Below, in pieces: positions 26,218 through 35,000 of a stretch of DNA of 64,000 bases (the first letter of the stretch is position 1; the number at the start of each line of letters is the position of its first letter). The notes under the pieces were generated by a model, which saw nothing but the letters and a program-made list of their open reading frames with translations, was not told where the DNA came from and did no database searches. The stretch covers positions 620,001 to 684,000 of the forward strand of contig NZ_SWKR01000002.1 of the NCBI RefSeq assembly GCF_005144715.1, read 5' to 3'. The position numbers and the translations under genes were made by a program. The DNA comes from Sphingomonas baiyangensis (lineage in GTDB: Bacteria > Pseudomonadota > Alphaproteobacteria > Sphingomonadales > Sphingomonadaceae).

Positions 26218-26298
26218 TCGCCGGCGTTCGCGGTCGATTGACCGGGCAGGCGGGCGCGGTACAACCGTAGCAAAGAGCAACCGTTCAGGAGAGTTTGC

Positions 26299-27459
26299 AT
26301 GGCCGAGGCCTATATCGTCGAAGCGGCGCGCACGCCGGGTGGCCGGCGCAAGGGTGGCCTCGCCAGCGTGCATCCTGCCGATCTGGGGGCGGTGGTACTG
26401 AACGCGCTGGTCGAGCGCAGCGGCGTCGATCCGGCTGCGATCGACGACGTGATCGTCGGCTGCGTCAGCCAGGTGGGCGAGCAGGCCTTTGCCTTTGGGC
26501 GCAACATGGTACTTGCCTCGAAGCTGCCGCAGACCGTGCCGGCAGTGACGATCGACCGGCAGTGCGGCTCATCGCAGCAGGCGCTCCATTTTGCCGCGCA
26601 AGCCGTCATGTCGGGCACGCAGGACCTGGTGATCGCGGCGGGTGCCGAACACATGACGCGCGTGCCGATGGGTTCCAATGTGCATCTGGCGCAGGCTGCG
26701 GGGCTGGGGGAGGGGCCGTTCAGCCGCGCCATTCTCGATCGCTTCGGCGTGAAGGGATTCAGCCAGTTCCACGGCGCGCAGGCGATCTCCGACAAATATG
26801 GGTTCAGCCGCGCGGAGATGGACGCCTTTGCGCTCGAAAGCCATCGCAAGGCGCGCGCGGCGATCGAGAGTGGGGCGTTTGCTGCTGAGATCGTGCCGGT
26901 GGAGACCGCCGACGGCGTCGTGTCGCAGGACGAAGGCGTGCGCTTCGATGCGTCGATCGAAGCGATCGGCGGCGTGCGCACGATCGCCGAAGGGGGCAGC
27001 ATCACCGCCGCCAATGCCAGCCAGATCACCGATGGTGCGTCGGGCGTGCTGATCGCCAGCGAGACGGCGATCAAGCGCTTCGGGCTCAAACCGCTGGCAC
27101 GGATCGTCAACCTCACCGTCACGGCGGGCGACCCCGTTATCATGCTCGAGGAACCCATTCCCGCCACCGCGCGCGCGCTCGAGCGGTCGGGGCTCAAGAT
27201 CGACGATATCGACCTGTTCGAGGTCAACGAGGCGTTCGCATCGGTGCCGATGGCCTGGCTGAAGGCAACGGGCGCCGACGCCGCGAAGCTCAACGTCAAT
27301 GGCGGCGCGATCGCGCTGGGGCATCCGCTGGGGGGAACGGGCACCAAGCTGATGACGACGCTGGTCCACGCGCTTCGCGCGCGCGGCGGGCGCTATGGGC
27401 TCCAGACGATGTGCGAAGGCGGCGGCATCGCCAATGTCACGATCGTGGAGGCGGTATGA
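26299..27459 (+). CDS. Acetyl-CoA C-acetyltransferase (thiolase)
   Basis: Thiolase of 386 residues that condenses or cleaves acyl-CoA thioesters. The nucleophile is Cys89 in DRQCGSSQQALHFA; the second-site His is in GGAIALGHPLGGTGTKL, and the catalytic acid/base Cys in MCEGGGIANV. The VNEAFAS and GSNVHLA segments are also typical. It could serve beta-oxidation or acetoacetyl-CoA formation. A 3-hydroxyacyl-CoA dehydrogenase lies 28 kb away (55198-56067), but no hydratase or acyl-CoA dehydrogenase is adjacent. GGAGAG precedes the ATG. It overlaps the next gene by four bases. Confidence 0.93.
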   Translation: MAEAYIVEAARTPGGRRKGGLASVHPADLGAVVLNALVERSGVDPAAIDDVIVGCVSQVGEQAFAFGRNMVLASKLPQTVPAVTIDRQCGSSQQALHFAAQAVMSGTQDLVIAAGAEHMTRVPMGSNVHLAQAAGLGEGPFSRAILDRFGVKGFSQFHGAQAISDKYGFSRAEMDAFALESHRKARAAIESGAFAAEIVPVETADGVVSQDEGVRFDASIEAIGGVRTIAEGGSITAANASQITDGASGVLIASETAIKRFGLKPLARIVNLTVTAGDPVIMLEEPIPATARALERSGLKIDDIDLFEVNEAFASVPMAWLKATGADAAKLNVNGGAIALGHPLGGTGTKLMTTLVHALRARGGRYGLQTMCEGGGIANVTIVEAV

Positions 27460-28103
27460 GCACGCTCGCGGCAGCCTTGCTGCTGGCGGCGGCGCAAGCA
27501 GGGCCGACGCTTGCCGAAGTCGAGCGCATGGCGCCAGTCGATGCCGGTCGCGCGGTGCTGGCCGGTCGCGACCATCGCCCGATCGCGGCGATCGAAATCC
27601 TGCCGCCGGGTGGCCTGCAACCGCCCGCGACGATCGACGTCGATCTGCACGAGCGCCCGGTAAGGGTCGCCGGCGGATGCGAGCGGGGGACGTGGCGCGC
27701 GCTTTTCGCGCACCCGAACCAGCCGCGCGCGCAGGCGCGGCCGCAGCAGGTCTATCGCATGACGCGGGTCACGCTGGTGGCGGAAGGAGGCTGTCCCGAT
27801 ACGGGCTATGTGCACGTCAATCCGGGTCTCGATGCCGCGGCTGCGCTACGCGCGCTCTCGCGGCTGCCGGCGCTGGGCCAGACGCGTATCGCCTGTATCG
27901 ACCGGACCGCGTCGGGTTTCTGCGATAGCGGCGACGACGCGCTTCGCGCCAAGTTGCTCGCGCTTGAGCCGCGCGTCGTCACGGCAAGCGGCGGCGATGT
28001 TCTCGTCTGGCTTGGCGAGGGCGCGACCTTTACTGAGGTTCGGTTGCCGCCCGATGCCGCGGGTGTCGTGCAGGTCGAGCGGCGGATACCGGCTCCGGCC
28101 TAG
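27456..28103 (+). CDS. Secreted hypothetical protein
   Basis: A 215-residue protein that I do not recognise. It has a short signal peptide (MSTLAAALLLAAAQAG) and a mature part with four cysteines that could form two disulfides (GGCERGTW, GGCPDTGYV, RIACIDR, SGFCDSG), suggesting a periplasmic fold. The C-terminus is beta-rich (DVLVWLGEGATFTEVRLPP). ATG 27456 overlaps the thiolase stop. Its TAG stop occupies CTAG at 28100-28103, the same four bases that hold the stop of the convergent DUF1810 gene. Confidence 0.7.
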   Translation: MSTLAAALLLAAAQAGPTLAEVERMAPVDAGRAVLAGRDHRPIAAIEILPPGGLQPPATIDVDLHERPVRVAGGCERGTWRALFAHPNQPRAQARPQQVYRMTRVTLVAEGGCPDTGYVHVNPGLDAAAALRALSRLPALGQTRIACIDRTASGFCDSGDDALRAKLLALEPRVVTASGGDVLVWLGEGATFTEVRLPPDAAGVVQVERRIPAPA

Positions 28104-28510
28104 AGAAGGCGAAGCGTCGCCGCGTCGGGCGTGGCGAAGAAGCGATCGATCGCCTGCGCGAAGAGCGGGTCGTCGCTGGCAGCGTGAAACAGCGTCAGCG
28201 ACGAGCGGAGCTTCATCGCGTCGACCGCGCCGAGGATCGCCTTGGCATCGGTCGTATCGAGCGCCAGCAGCGCTGCGACCGCCGCTCGATACCGCCCGCC
28301 GAGCAATGGGCGCGCCAGATAGGCGGCGGCCTCCTCGCGCGATGCGAGCGCGTAGCGGACGGCCATCGGGCTTCGGCCGAGACCGGCGATCTGCGGGAAC
28401 ACGAACCACATCCAGTGGCTGCGCTTGCGGCCGGCGCGCAGTTCGGCAAGCGCCTGCGGCCAGACACCTTCCTGCGCGGTGACGAAGCGGTCGAGATCGA
28501 AGGACGGCAT
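28100..28510 (-). CDS. DUF1810 family protein
   Basis: A 136-residue cytoplasmic protein of unknown biochemical function. Family marks are FDLDRFVTAQEG at the N-terminus, GRKRSHWMWFVFPQIAGLGRS, LGGRYRAAVAALLALD and MKLRSSLTLFHAA. ATG 28510 is chosen; the open frame upstream to 28951 is antisense to the next gene. It shares a CTAG stop tetranucleotide with the convergent secreted protein, so the two frames overlap tail to tail by four bases. Confidence 0.88.
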   Translation of the reverse strand: MPSFDLDRFVTAQEGVWPQALAELRAGRKRSHWMWFVFPQIAGLGRSPMAVRYALASREEAAAYLARPLLGGRYRAAVAALLALDTTDAKAILGAVDAMKLRSSLTLFHAASDDPLFAQAIDRFFATPDAATLRLL

Positions 28511-28601
28511 CCGGGCTGAACGGGCGGGCTGTGGCTTTGCTCCGTTGTGCGGGCGCTTGGGGGCGCTTAGGGTCGCCGCAAATCGTATCAGGGGACACCA
28601 T

Positions 28602-31600
28602 ATGCTGCGCACCACCGCCTCGCTTGCCGCCATCGCGTTCCTGCTCGGCACTGCCCATGCGCAGCAGCAGAACCAGCCGCCGGTCGAAGCGACCGAAGCG
28701 CCCGAGGACCTGGCGCGTGACGCCGAGCAGCCCGATCCGCTGCCGCAGCCGCAGCCGCAGCCGCAGCCCACACCTGCTACCACACCGCCGGTGCCCGCTG
28801 CCGCTGTCGACAAGAAGGCCAAATGGGACGTGAATGCGCCCGCCGGAGCGGCCATCCGGCAGGTAAACATCGACGTCGACGAAGGCAGCTGGATGGACCT
28901 CGACGTCAGCCCCGACGGGCGGACGCTCGCTTTCACGCTGCTGGGCGACATCTACACGATGCCGATTACCGGCGGCACGCCGACGCGCATCGCCGAGGGG
29001 CTGGCATGGGAAGTCCATCCGCGTTTCTCGCCTGACGGCCGGCGCATCGCCTTCACCTCCGATCGTGCGGGCGGCGACAATATCTGGGTGATGAACGCCG
29101 ACGGCAGCGACAAAAGGCAGGTGACGAAGGAGGATTTCCGCCTGCTCAACCAGCCGACCTGGTCGCCCGACGGGCGCTTCATCGTCGCCAAGAAGCATTT
29201 CACCACCGGCCGCAGCCTGGGTACGGGCGAGGTGTGGCTGTATCACGTCTCGGGCGGCACTGGCGTCAAGCTGGTCAAGCGCCCCAATGAGCAGCACCAG
29301 AAGGAACTGGGCGAGCCGATCTTCGCGCCCGATGGCCGCTACGTCTATTTCACGCGCAACGTCACGCCCGGCCCGATCTTCGAATATGCGCAGGATTCGA
29401 ACACCAATCTGTTCAATATCGAGCGCTACGATCTGGAGACGGGCGAGACGACGACGGCGGTGTCGGGCAATGGCGGATCGGTGCGGCCTACGCCGTCACG
29501 CGACGGCAGCAAGATCGCCTTCGTACGGCGCGAGGCGACGCGATCGAAGCTCTATGTCCGCGATCTGGCGAGCGGGGTCGAGCGCAAGGTCTATGACGAT
29601 CTCGACCAGGACGTGCAGGAAACCTGGGCTGTCACCGGGCTGTATCCCAACATGGCGTGGATGCCGGGCGATCGCGAAATCGTGCTGTGGGCCGGCGGCA
29701 AGCTTCGTCGCGTGGATGTCGAGAGCGGCGCGGCGACCGACATTCCGTTCCGCGTGCGCGACACGCGCGGCGTGGCGGCGGCACCGCATCCGCAGATCGC
29801 CGTGGCGCCCGAGCGGTTTGCCACGAAGATGCCGCGCTTCGCCAGTGTGTCGCCCGATGGCCGGCAGGTGGTGTTCGAGAGCCTGGGCAAGCTCTACGTC
29901 AAGCCTGCCGCGGGCGGCGCAGCGCGGCGGCTGACGCGGGGCGGGGAAGGGCGCGAACTGTTTCCGGCTTGGTCGCGCGATGGGCGCAGCATCGCCTATG
30001 TCGACTGGACCGACGCGGCTGCCGGACGCATCATGACGGTGCCGGCAAGCGGTGGAAATGCACAGGCGGTGACGCAGCGCGCCGGCCATTATGCCCGCCC
30101 GGCATGGTCGCCCGACGGGCGCACGATTGCCTTCGAGGCGCGCAGAAGCAGGGGAATCGTCACCCGCGCCTACGGCATGGACCCCGGCATCTACCGCGTG
30201 GCAACATCGGGCGGTGTGCCAACTTTGGTGATGCGCGGCGCGGGCAACCCCCAGTTCGGTGCGGCGAGCGACCGGCTGTTCATGACGACGCGCGCCGACG
30301 ACAAGATGCAGCTCGTCAGCACCGATCTGGCGGGCGGCGCCAAGCGCACGCATTTCGCGGGCGAGCTGGTGAGCGGCTATGCGGTGGCGCCCGATGGGCG
30401 CAACTCCGCGTTCATCCAGAATTACGAGGCGCATGTGCTGCCGCTGATGCCGGGCGACCAGGCGCTCGACATCGACGCGACGGGCAAGGTGCTGCCGATC
30501 ACGCGGGTGAGCGCCAGCGGCGCGAGCTACGTCAACTGGTCGATGGACGGTGCGCGGCTGCACTGGTCGATGGGGCCGACGCTGTACACCGCCGAGCGCG
30601 ACCGCCTGTTTCCGTCCGCGCCGATGGACGAGAATGCTCCCAAGTTCGTGCCGCCCGCCACCGGCCTCGACCTGTCGATGCCCGTCGAGGCGGCGCAGCA
30701 TGACGGCACCTATGCGCTGACGGGCGGGCGCATCGTGACGATGGCGGGCGCCGGGGGCGGCATCATCGACGATGGCGTGATCGTGGTGCGGGGCAACCGG
30801 ATCGCTTCGGTCGGCGCGCGCGCGGCGACGACGCTGCCGGCGGGCATCCGCACGATCGACATGGCGGGCAAGACGATCGTGCCCGGCTATATCGACGCGC
30901 ACGCGCACGGCCCGCAGGGCGAGGACGAGCTGGTACCGCAGCAGAACTGGTCGCTGCTCCAGAACCTCGCGCTGGGCACGACGACGATCCACGACCCGTC
31001 GTCGAGCGCGAGCGAGATCTTCGTTGCGGCCGAGATGCAGCGCGCGGGGCTGCTGACCGGCCCGCGCATCTTCTCGACCGGCGAGATCATCTACGGCGCG
31101 CGCGCCGCCGATGTGTATGCGAAGATCGACAGCTACGAGGATGCGCTGGCGCATGTCCGCCGGCTGAAGGCGCAGGGCGCGCATTCGGTGAAGAATTACA
31201 ACCAGCCGCGCCGCGAGCAGCGCCAGATGGTGGTCGCCGCCGCGCGTGCCGAGAACATGCAGGTCGTGGCCGAGGGCGGATCGCTCTACGGCATGGACAT
31301 GAACCTGATCGCCGACGGCAATTCGACGCTCGAGCACAATATCCCGCTCGAGACCTTCTACGCCGATGTGGTGCAGATGTTCGGCCAGTCGGACACCAAC
31401 TACACGCCGACGTTGGTGGTGAGCTATGGCGGGCTGGCGGGCGATCCCTATTGGCGGCAGGCGACCAATGTTTGGGAGCATCCGCTGCTGGTCCACACGC
31501 CGACCGACACGCTGCTGGCGGCCACCGCACGCGTGACCAAGGCCCCCGAGAGCAACTTCGTCGACGACGACAATGCGCGCGAGGCGAAGAAGATAGCCGA

Positions 31601-31940
31601 TGCGGGCAAGCTGGTGGCGATCGGCGCGCATGGCCAGCAGGCGGGCATCGGCACGCATTGGGAGCTGTGGAGCTTCGCGCGCGGCGGCATGAGCCCGGTG
31701 GAGGCGCTTGCCAAGGGCACGATCGACGCGGCGCGATCGCTGGGCATGGAACGCGACATCGGCTCGATCGAGCCGGGCAAGCTCGCCGATCTGGTCGTGC
31801 TCGACGCCGATCCCACGGCCGACATCCGCAATTCGGACAAGATCGCGCGCGTGGTGCTGGGCGGGCGCATGTACGACGCGCGCACGATGAACGAGGTCGA
31901 GACGGGCGACGCACGGCGGATGCCCTATTGGTGGCAATAG
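28602..31940 (+). CDS. Exported TolB-propeller / amidohydrolase fusion protein
   Basis: An 1112-residue predicted periplasmic protein. A signal peptide (to about residue 21, HAQ|QQ) is followed by a Pro/Gln-rich linker with four PQ units. Residues 90-650 hold WD40-like TolB/PD40 repeats (DVSPDGRTLAFT, RFSPDGRRIAFTSDR, TWSPDGRFIVA, AWSPDGRTIAFEAR). The amidohydrolase domain starts at about 700; its metal site begins YIDAHAHGPQG (His767, His769), with GAHGQQAGIGTHWELW and the closing strand GSIEPGKLADLVVLDADPTADI. Family members are annotated as imidazolonepropionase-like or peptidase-like hydrolases; the substrate is unknown. GGGGA precedes the ATG. Confidence 0.9.
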   Translation: MLRTTASLAAIAFLLGTAHAQQQNQPPVEATEAPEDLARDAEQPDPLPQPQPQPQPTPATTPPVPAAAVDKKAKWDVNAPAGAAIRQVNIDVDEGSWMDLDVSPDGRTLAFTLLGDIYTMPITGGTPTRIAEGLAWEVHPRFSPDGRRIAFTSDRAGGDNIWVMNADGSDKRQVTKEDFRLLNQPTWSPDGRFIVAKKHFTTGRSLGTGEVWLYHVSGGTGVKLVKRPNEQHQKELGEPIFAPDGRYVYFTRNVTPGPIFEYAQDSNTNLFNIERYDLETGETTTAVSGNGGSVRPTPSRDGSKIAFVRREATRSKLYVRDLASGVERKVYDDLDQDVQETWAVTGLYPNMAWMPGDREIVLWAGGKLRRVDVESGAATDIPFRVRDTRGVAAAPHPQIAVAPERFATKMPRFASVSPDGRQVVFESLGKLYVKPAAGGAARRLTRGGEGRELFPAWSRDGRSIAYVDWTDAAAGRIMTVPASGGNAQAVTQRAGHYARPAWSPDGRTIAFEARRSRGIVTRAYGMDPGIYRVATSGGVPTLVMRGAGNPQFGAASDRLFMTTRADDKMQLVSTDLAGGAKRTHFAGELVSGYAVAPDGRNSAFIQNYEAHVLPLMPGDQALDIDATGKVLPITRVSASGASYVNWSMDGARLHWSMGPTLYTAERDRLFPSAPMDENAPKFVPPATGLDLSMPVEAAQHDGTYALTGGRIVTMAGAGGGIIDDGVIVVRGNRIASVGARAATTLPAGIRTIDMAGKTIVPGYIDAHAHGPQGEDELVPQQNWSLLQNLALGTTTIHDPSSSASEIFVAAEMQRAGLLTGPRIFSTGEIIYGARAADVYAKIDSYEDALAHVRRLKAQGAHSVKNYNQPRREQRQMVVAAARAENMQVVAEGGSLYGMDMNLIADGNSTLEHNIPLETFYADVVQMFGQSDTNYTPTLVVSYGGLAGDPYWRQATNVWEHPLLVHTPTDTLLAATARVTKAPESNFVDDDNAREAKKIADAGKLVAIGAHGQQAGIGTHWELWSFARGGMSPVEALAKGTIDAARSLGMERDIGSIEPGKLADLVVLDADPTADIRNSDKIARVVLGGRMYDARTMNEVETGDARRMPYWWQ

Positions 31941-31954
31941 CTTGGTACGGTGGC

Positions 31955-31981
31955 GGCGCGATGGCGGCTTGTCATCGCGCC
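31955..31981. terminator. Hairpin after the amidohydrolase gene
   Basis: A perfect 9-bp stem GGCGCGATG / CATCGCGCC with a nine-base loop, 15 bases after the stop, without a T-tract. Its right arm overlaps the candidate PHO box, so termination and activation signals are interleaved. Confidence 0.4.
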
Positions 31982-31986
31982 GTCAT
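31969..31986 (+). promoter_or_regulatory. Candidate PHO box upstream of the extracellular nuclease
   Basis: TTGTCATCGCGCCGTCAT: two 7-base direct repeats (TTGTCAT, CCGTCAT) separated by four bases. Each differs at one position from the PhoB half-site CTGTCAT. It lies 103 bases upstream of the nuclease ATG (32089). Phosphate-starvation control of a secreted DNase is biologically sensible, but binding is not shown. Confidence 0.5.
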
Positions 31987-32088
31987 GCACGGTCCATAGG
32001 CCGGCCGCGTCTACTTGATTCGCTATCCGCTCCGCTCGCGCATCGGGCGCGGGCGCCGGGTTAGCGCGTGCTTATTGGGGAAGCGTCG

Positions 32089-35000
32089 ATGGCCATCACG
32101 TATCACTCGCTCGCGTCGGGCAATTTCTTTCAGGACTGGTCGAACAGCGAGTTGCTGGTGACCGACGACGACTGGTCGCTGGTGCCTTCGATCATGGGAT
32201 ATCGCGGCGACGCGTTGACCGGCGGCACCGGCGTCGATCCGCGCACGGTGATCGGCAGCAGCGACGTGGTCGACATCAATGTCGACGAGACCAACCCCGA
32301 CACGTTCACGAGCGGCGGACTGAGCGAGTTCAGCGGCCTTGCCGATCCGGTGGTGGCGTTCCAGGGATCGGGCACGGCGCGCGCGCCCTATCTGGTGATC
32401 CATGTCGATGCGACGGGCCGCGAGAACATCGTATTCACGACGCGGCTGCGCGACATCGACGGCGCGAGCACCGCCGTGCAGCCGGTGGCGATCCAGTATC
32501 GCGTGGGCGATACGGGTGACTGGATCAACATCGCCTATGTCGAGAACGCCAATGTGGGTGGCGACACGACGGTGAACGCCGAGCTTCCCGCCGAGGCCAA
32601 TGGTCAGGCGCAGCTCCAGATCCGCGTACTCACCACCGACGCGGCGGGCTCCGACGCGCTGATCGGCATCGACGATATCGGCGTGACCAGCGACGCCGCC
32701 GCGCCGGTGCTGCCGTGGATCAACGAGTTTCATTACGACAATGTCGGCACCGACGTGGGCGAGGCGATCGAGATCGCGGGCGTCGCGGGCACCGACCTGA
32801 GCGGCTGGACGCTCGTGCTGTACAATGGCAGCAACGGGCAGAGCTACGGCACGATCGCGCTTTCGGGCGTGATCGCCGACCAGGCCGATGGCTATGGCGC
32901 GCTGTCGTTCGCTGCGCCGAACCTGCAGAATGGTGCTCCCGACGGCTTCGCGCTGATCGATCCCGACGGCATCGTCGTCGAGTTCCTGTCGTATGAAGGC
33001 GCGATGACCGCCACCAATGGACCGGCGGCAGGGCTGACGAGCACCGATGTCGGCGTCGAGCAGGGTAACGCCACCGAAGTCGGCACCTCGTTGCAGCGCA
33101 AGGGCACGGGCACCGAGGGCAGTGATTTCACCTGGGCCGAATCGAGCGACGACAGTTTCGGCGCGATCAACGACGGCCAGAGCTTCGGCACCGCGCCGCC
33201 GGCAGGCGCGGGCGAGCTTTCGATCGCCGATGTCAGCATGGCCGAGGGCAACGCGGGCGCGACCAACTTCATGTTCGCCGTATCGCGCAGCGGCGGCACT
33301 GCCGGCGCGGTATCGGCGACGTGGACGATCACACTCGATACCGCGAGCGCCGACGACCTCGGGATCACCGAGCTGACCGGCACGGTCGAGTTTGCCGACG
33401 GTGCGGACAGCGCGAGCATCCTCATCCCGGTGTTCGGCGACCTGGATTTCGAAGCCGACGAAACCTTCACCGTTACGCTGAGCGCGCCCACCGGCGGCGC
33501 GACCATCGGTGACGGCGTTGCGACGGGCACGATCCTCAACGACGATGCGGCGCCGCCCGCTGCCGACACCAATGTGTTCATCAACGAGCTGCACTATGAC
33601 AATGGCGGCGTCGACGTGGGCGAGGCGGTGGAAGTGGCGGCAGCGGCCGGCACCGATCTCACCGGCTGGTCGCTAGTGCTCTACAATGGCGGCAACGGCG
33701 CTTCCTATGGCACCATTGCGCTTTCGGGCGTGGTGGCCGATCAGTCGAACGGGTTCGGCACGCTCTCATTCCTGACGCCGGGCCTTCAGAACGGCGCGCC
33801 CGACGGCATCGCGCTGGTCGATGCGAGCGGCAGCGTGGTGCAGTTCCTGTCGTACGAAGGCAGCTTCGTCGCGACGAACGGCCCCGCGGCGGGTATGACG
33901 AGCACCGATATCGGCGCGGCGCAGGAGCCGCCCGCCGGCGTCGGCCAGTCGCTTCAGCTGAAGGGCGTGGGTTCGACTGCCGACGATTTCGAATGGACCA
34001 GTTCGACTGCCGACAGCTTCGGCAGCGTCAATGACGGGCAGACCTTCATTGCGCCCACGGGCACCGGCCAGGTTTCGATCCGCGACGTGCGCGAGGCCGA
34101 GGGCGATGCGGGCACCACCGACTTCACCTTCGTGGTCCGCCGCGCGGGCGGCACGGGTACGGCGGCATCGGTCGACTACAATGTCGTGCTCGACGGCAAT
34201 GCCGATCTCGCCGACTTCGCGTCGGGCGCGGTATTCGCCGGCACGGTGAATTTCGCGGTCGGCCAGTCGCAGGCGACGATCACCGTGGCGGTGCAGGGCG
34301 ATACCGTGGGCGAGGGCAACGAGACGTTCAGCGTCGTGCTGTCGAACGCGCAGGGCAATATCGACCTGTTCGACGCCGAAGCGACAGGCACGATCGTCAA
34401 CGACGATGTGGTGACGGTTTCGATCGGCGCGATCCAGGGCGAGGGCCATGTCTCGGCCTATGTCGACCAGCCGGTGCGCACGACGGGCATCGTCACCGCG
34501 GTCGATTCGAACGGCTATTACCTTCAGGACGCGGTGGGCGACGGCAATGCGCGCACCTCGGACGGCATCTTCGTGTTCACCGGCGGGGCGCCGACGGTGG
34601 CGGTGGGCGACGCACTCGAGGTGACGGGCACCGTTTCCGAGTTTCAGGCGGCGACTGCGGCGCTTTCGGTCACGCAGATCGAGCCGACATCGGTGACGCT
34701 GCTGTCGCAGAACAACGCGCTGCCCACGGCGGTGCGCATCGGCGAGGGCGGCGTGCTGCCGCCCAATGCGACGATCGATGACGACGGGCTGACGAGCTAC
34801 GATCCCGAGAGCGACGGCATCGACTTCTGGGAATCGCTCGAAGGGATGCGGGTGACGATCGACGCGCCGATCGCGGTCGACAATACCAACGACTTCGGCG
34901 AGACCTTTGTCGTTGCCTCGGGCGGCAATGGCGCCACGGGCATCAACGATCGTGGCGGCATCACCATCGCCGATGGCGACTTCAATCCCGAGCGCATCCA

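Noticed and set aside
29496..31937. 813-codon minus-strand frame opposite the amidohydrolase
   Set aside because: Shadow frame rich in Arg/His; no domain, and the opposite strand is clearly coding.
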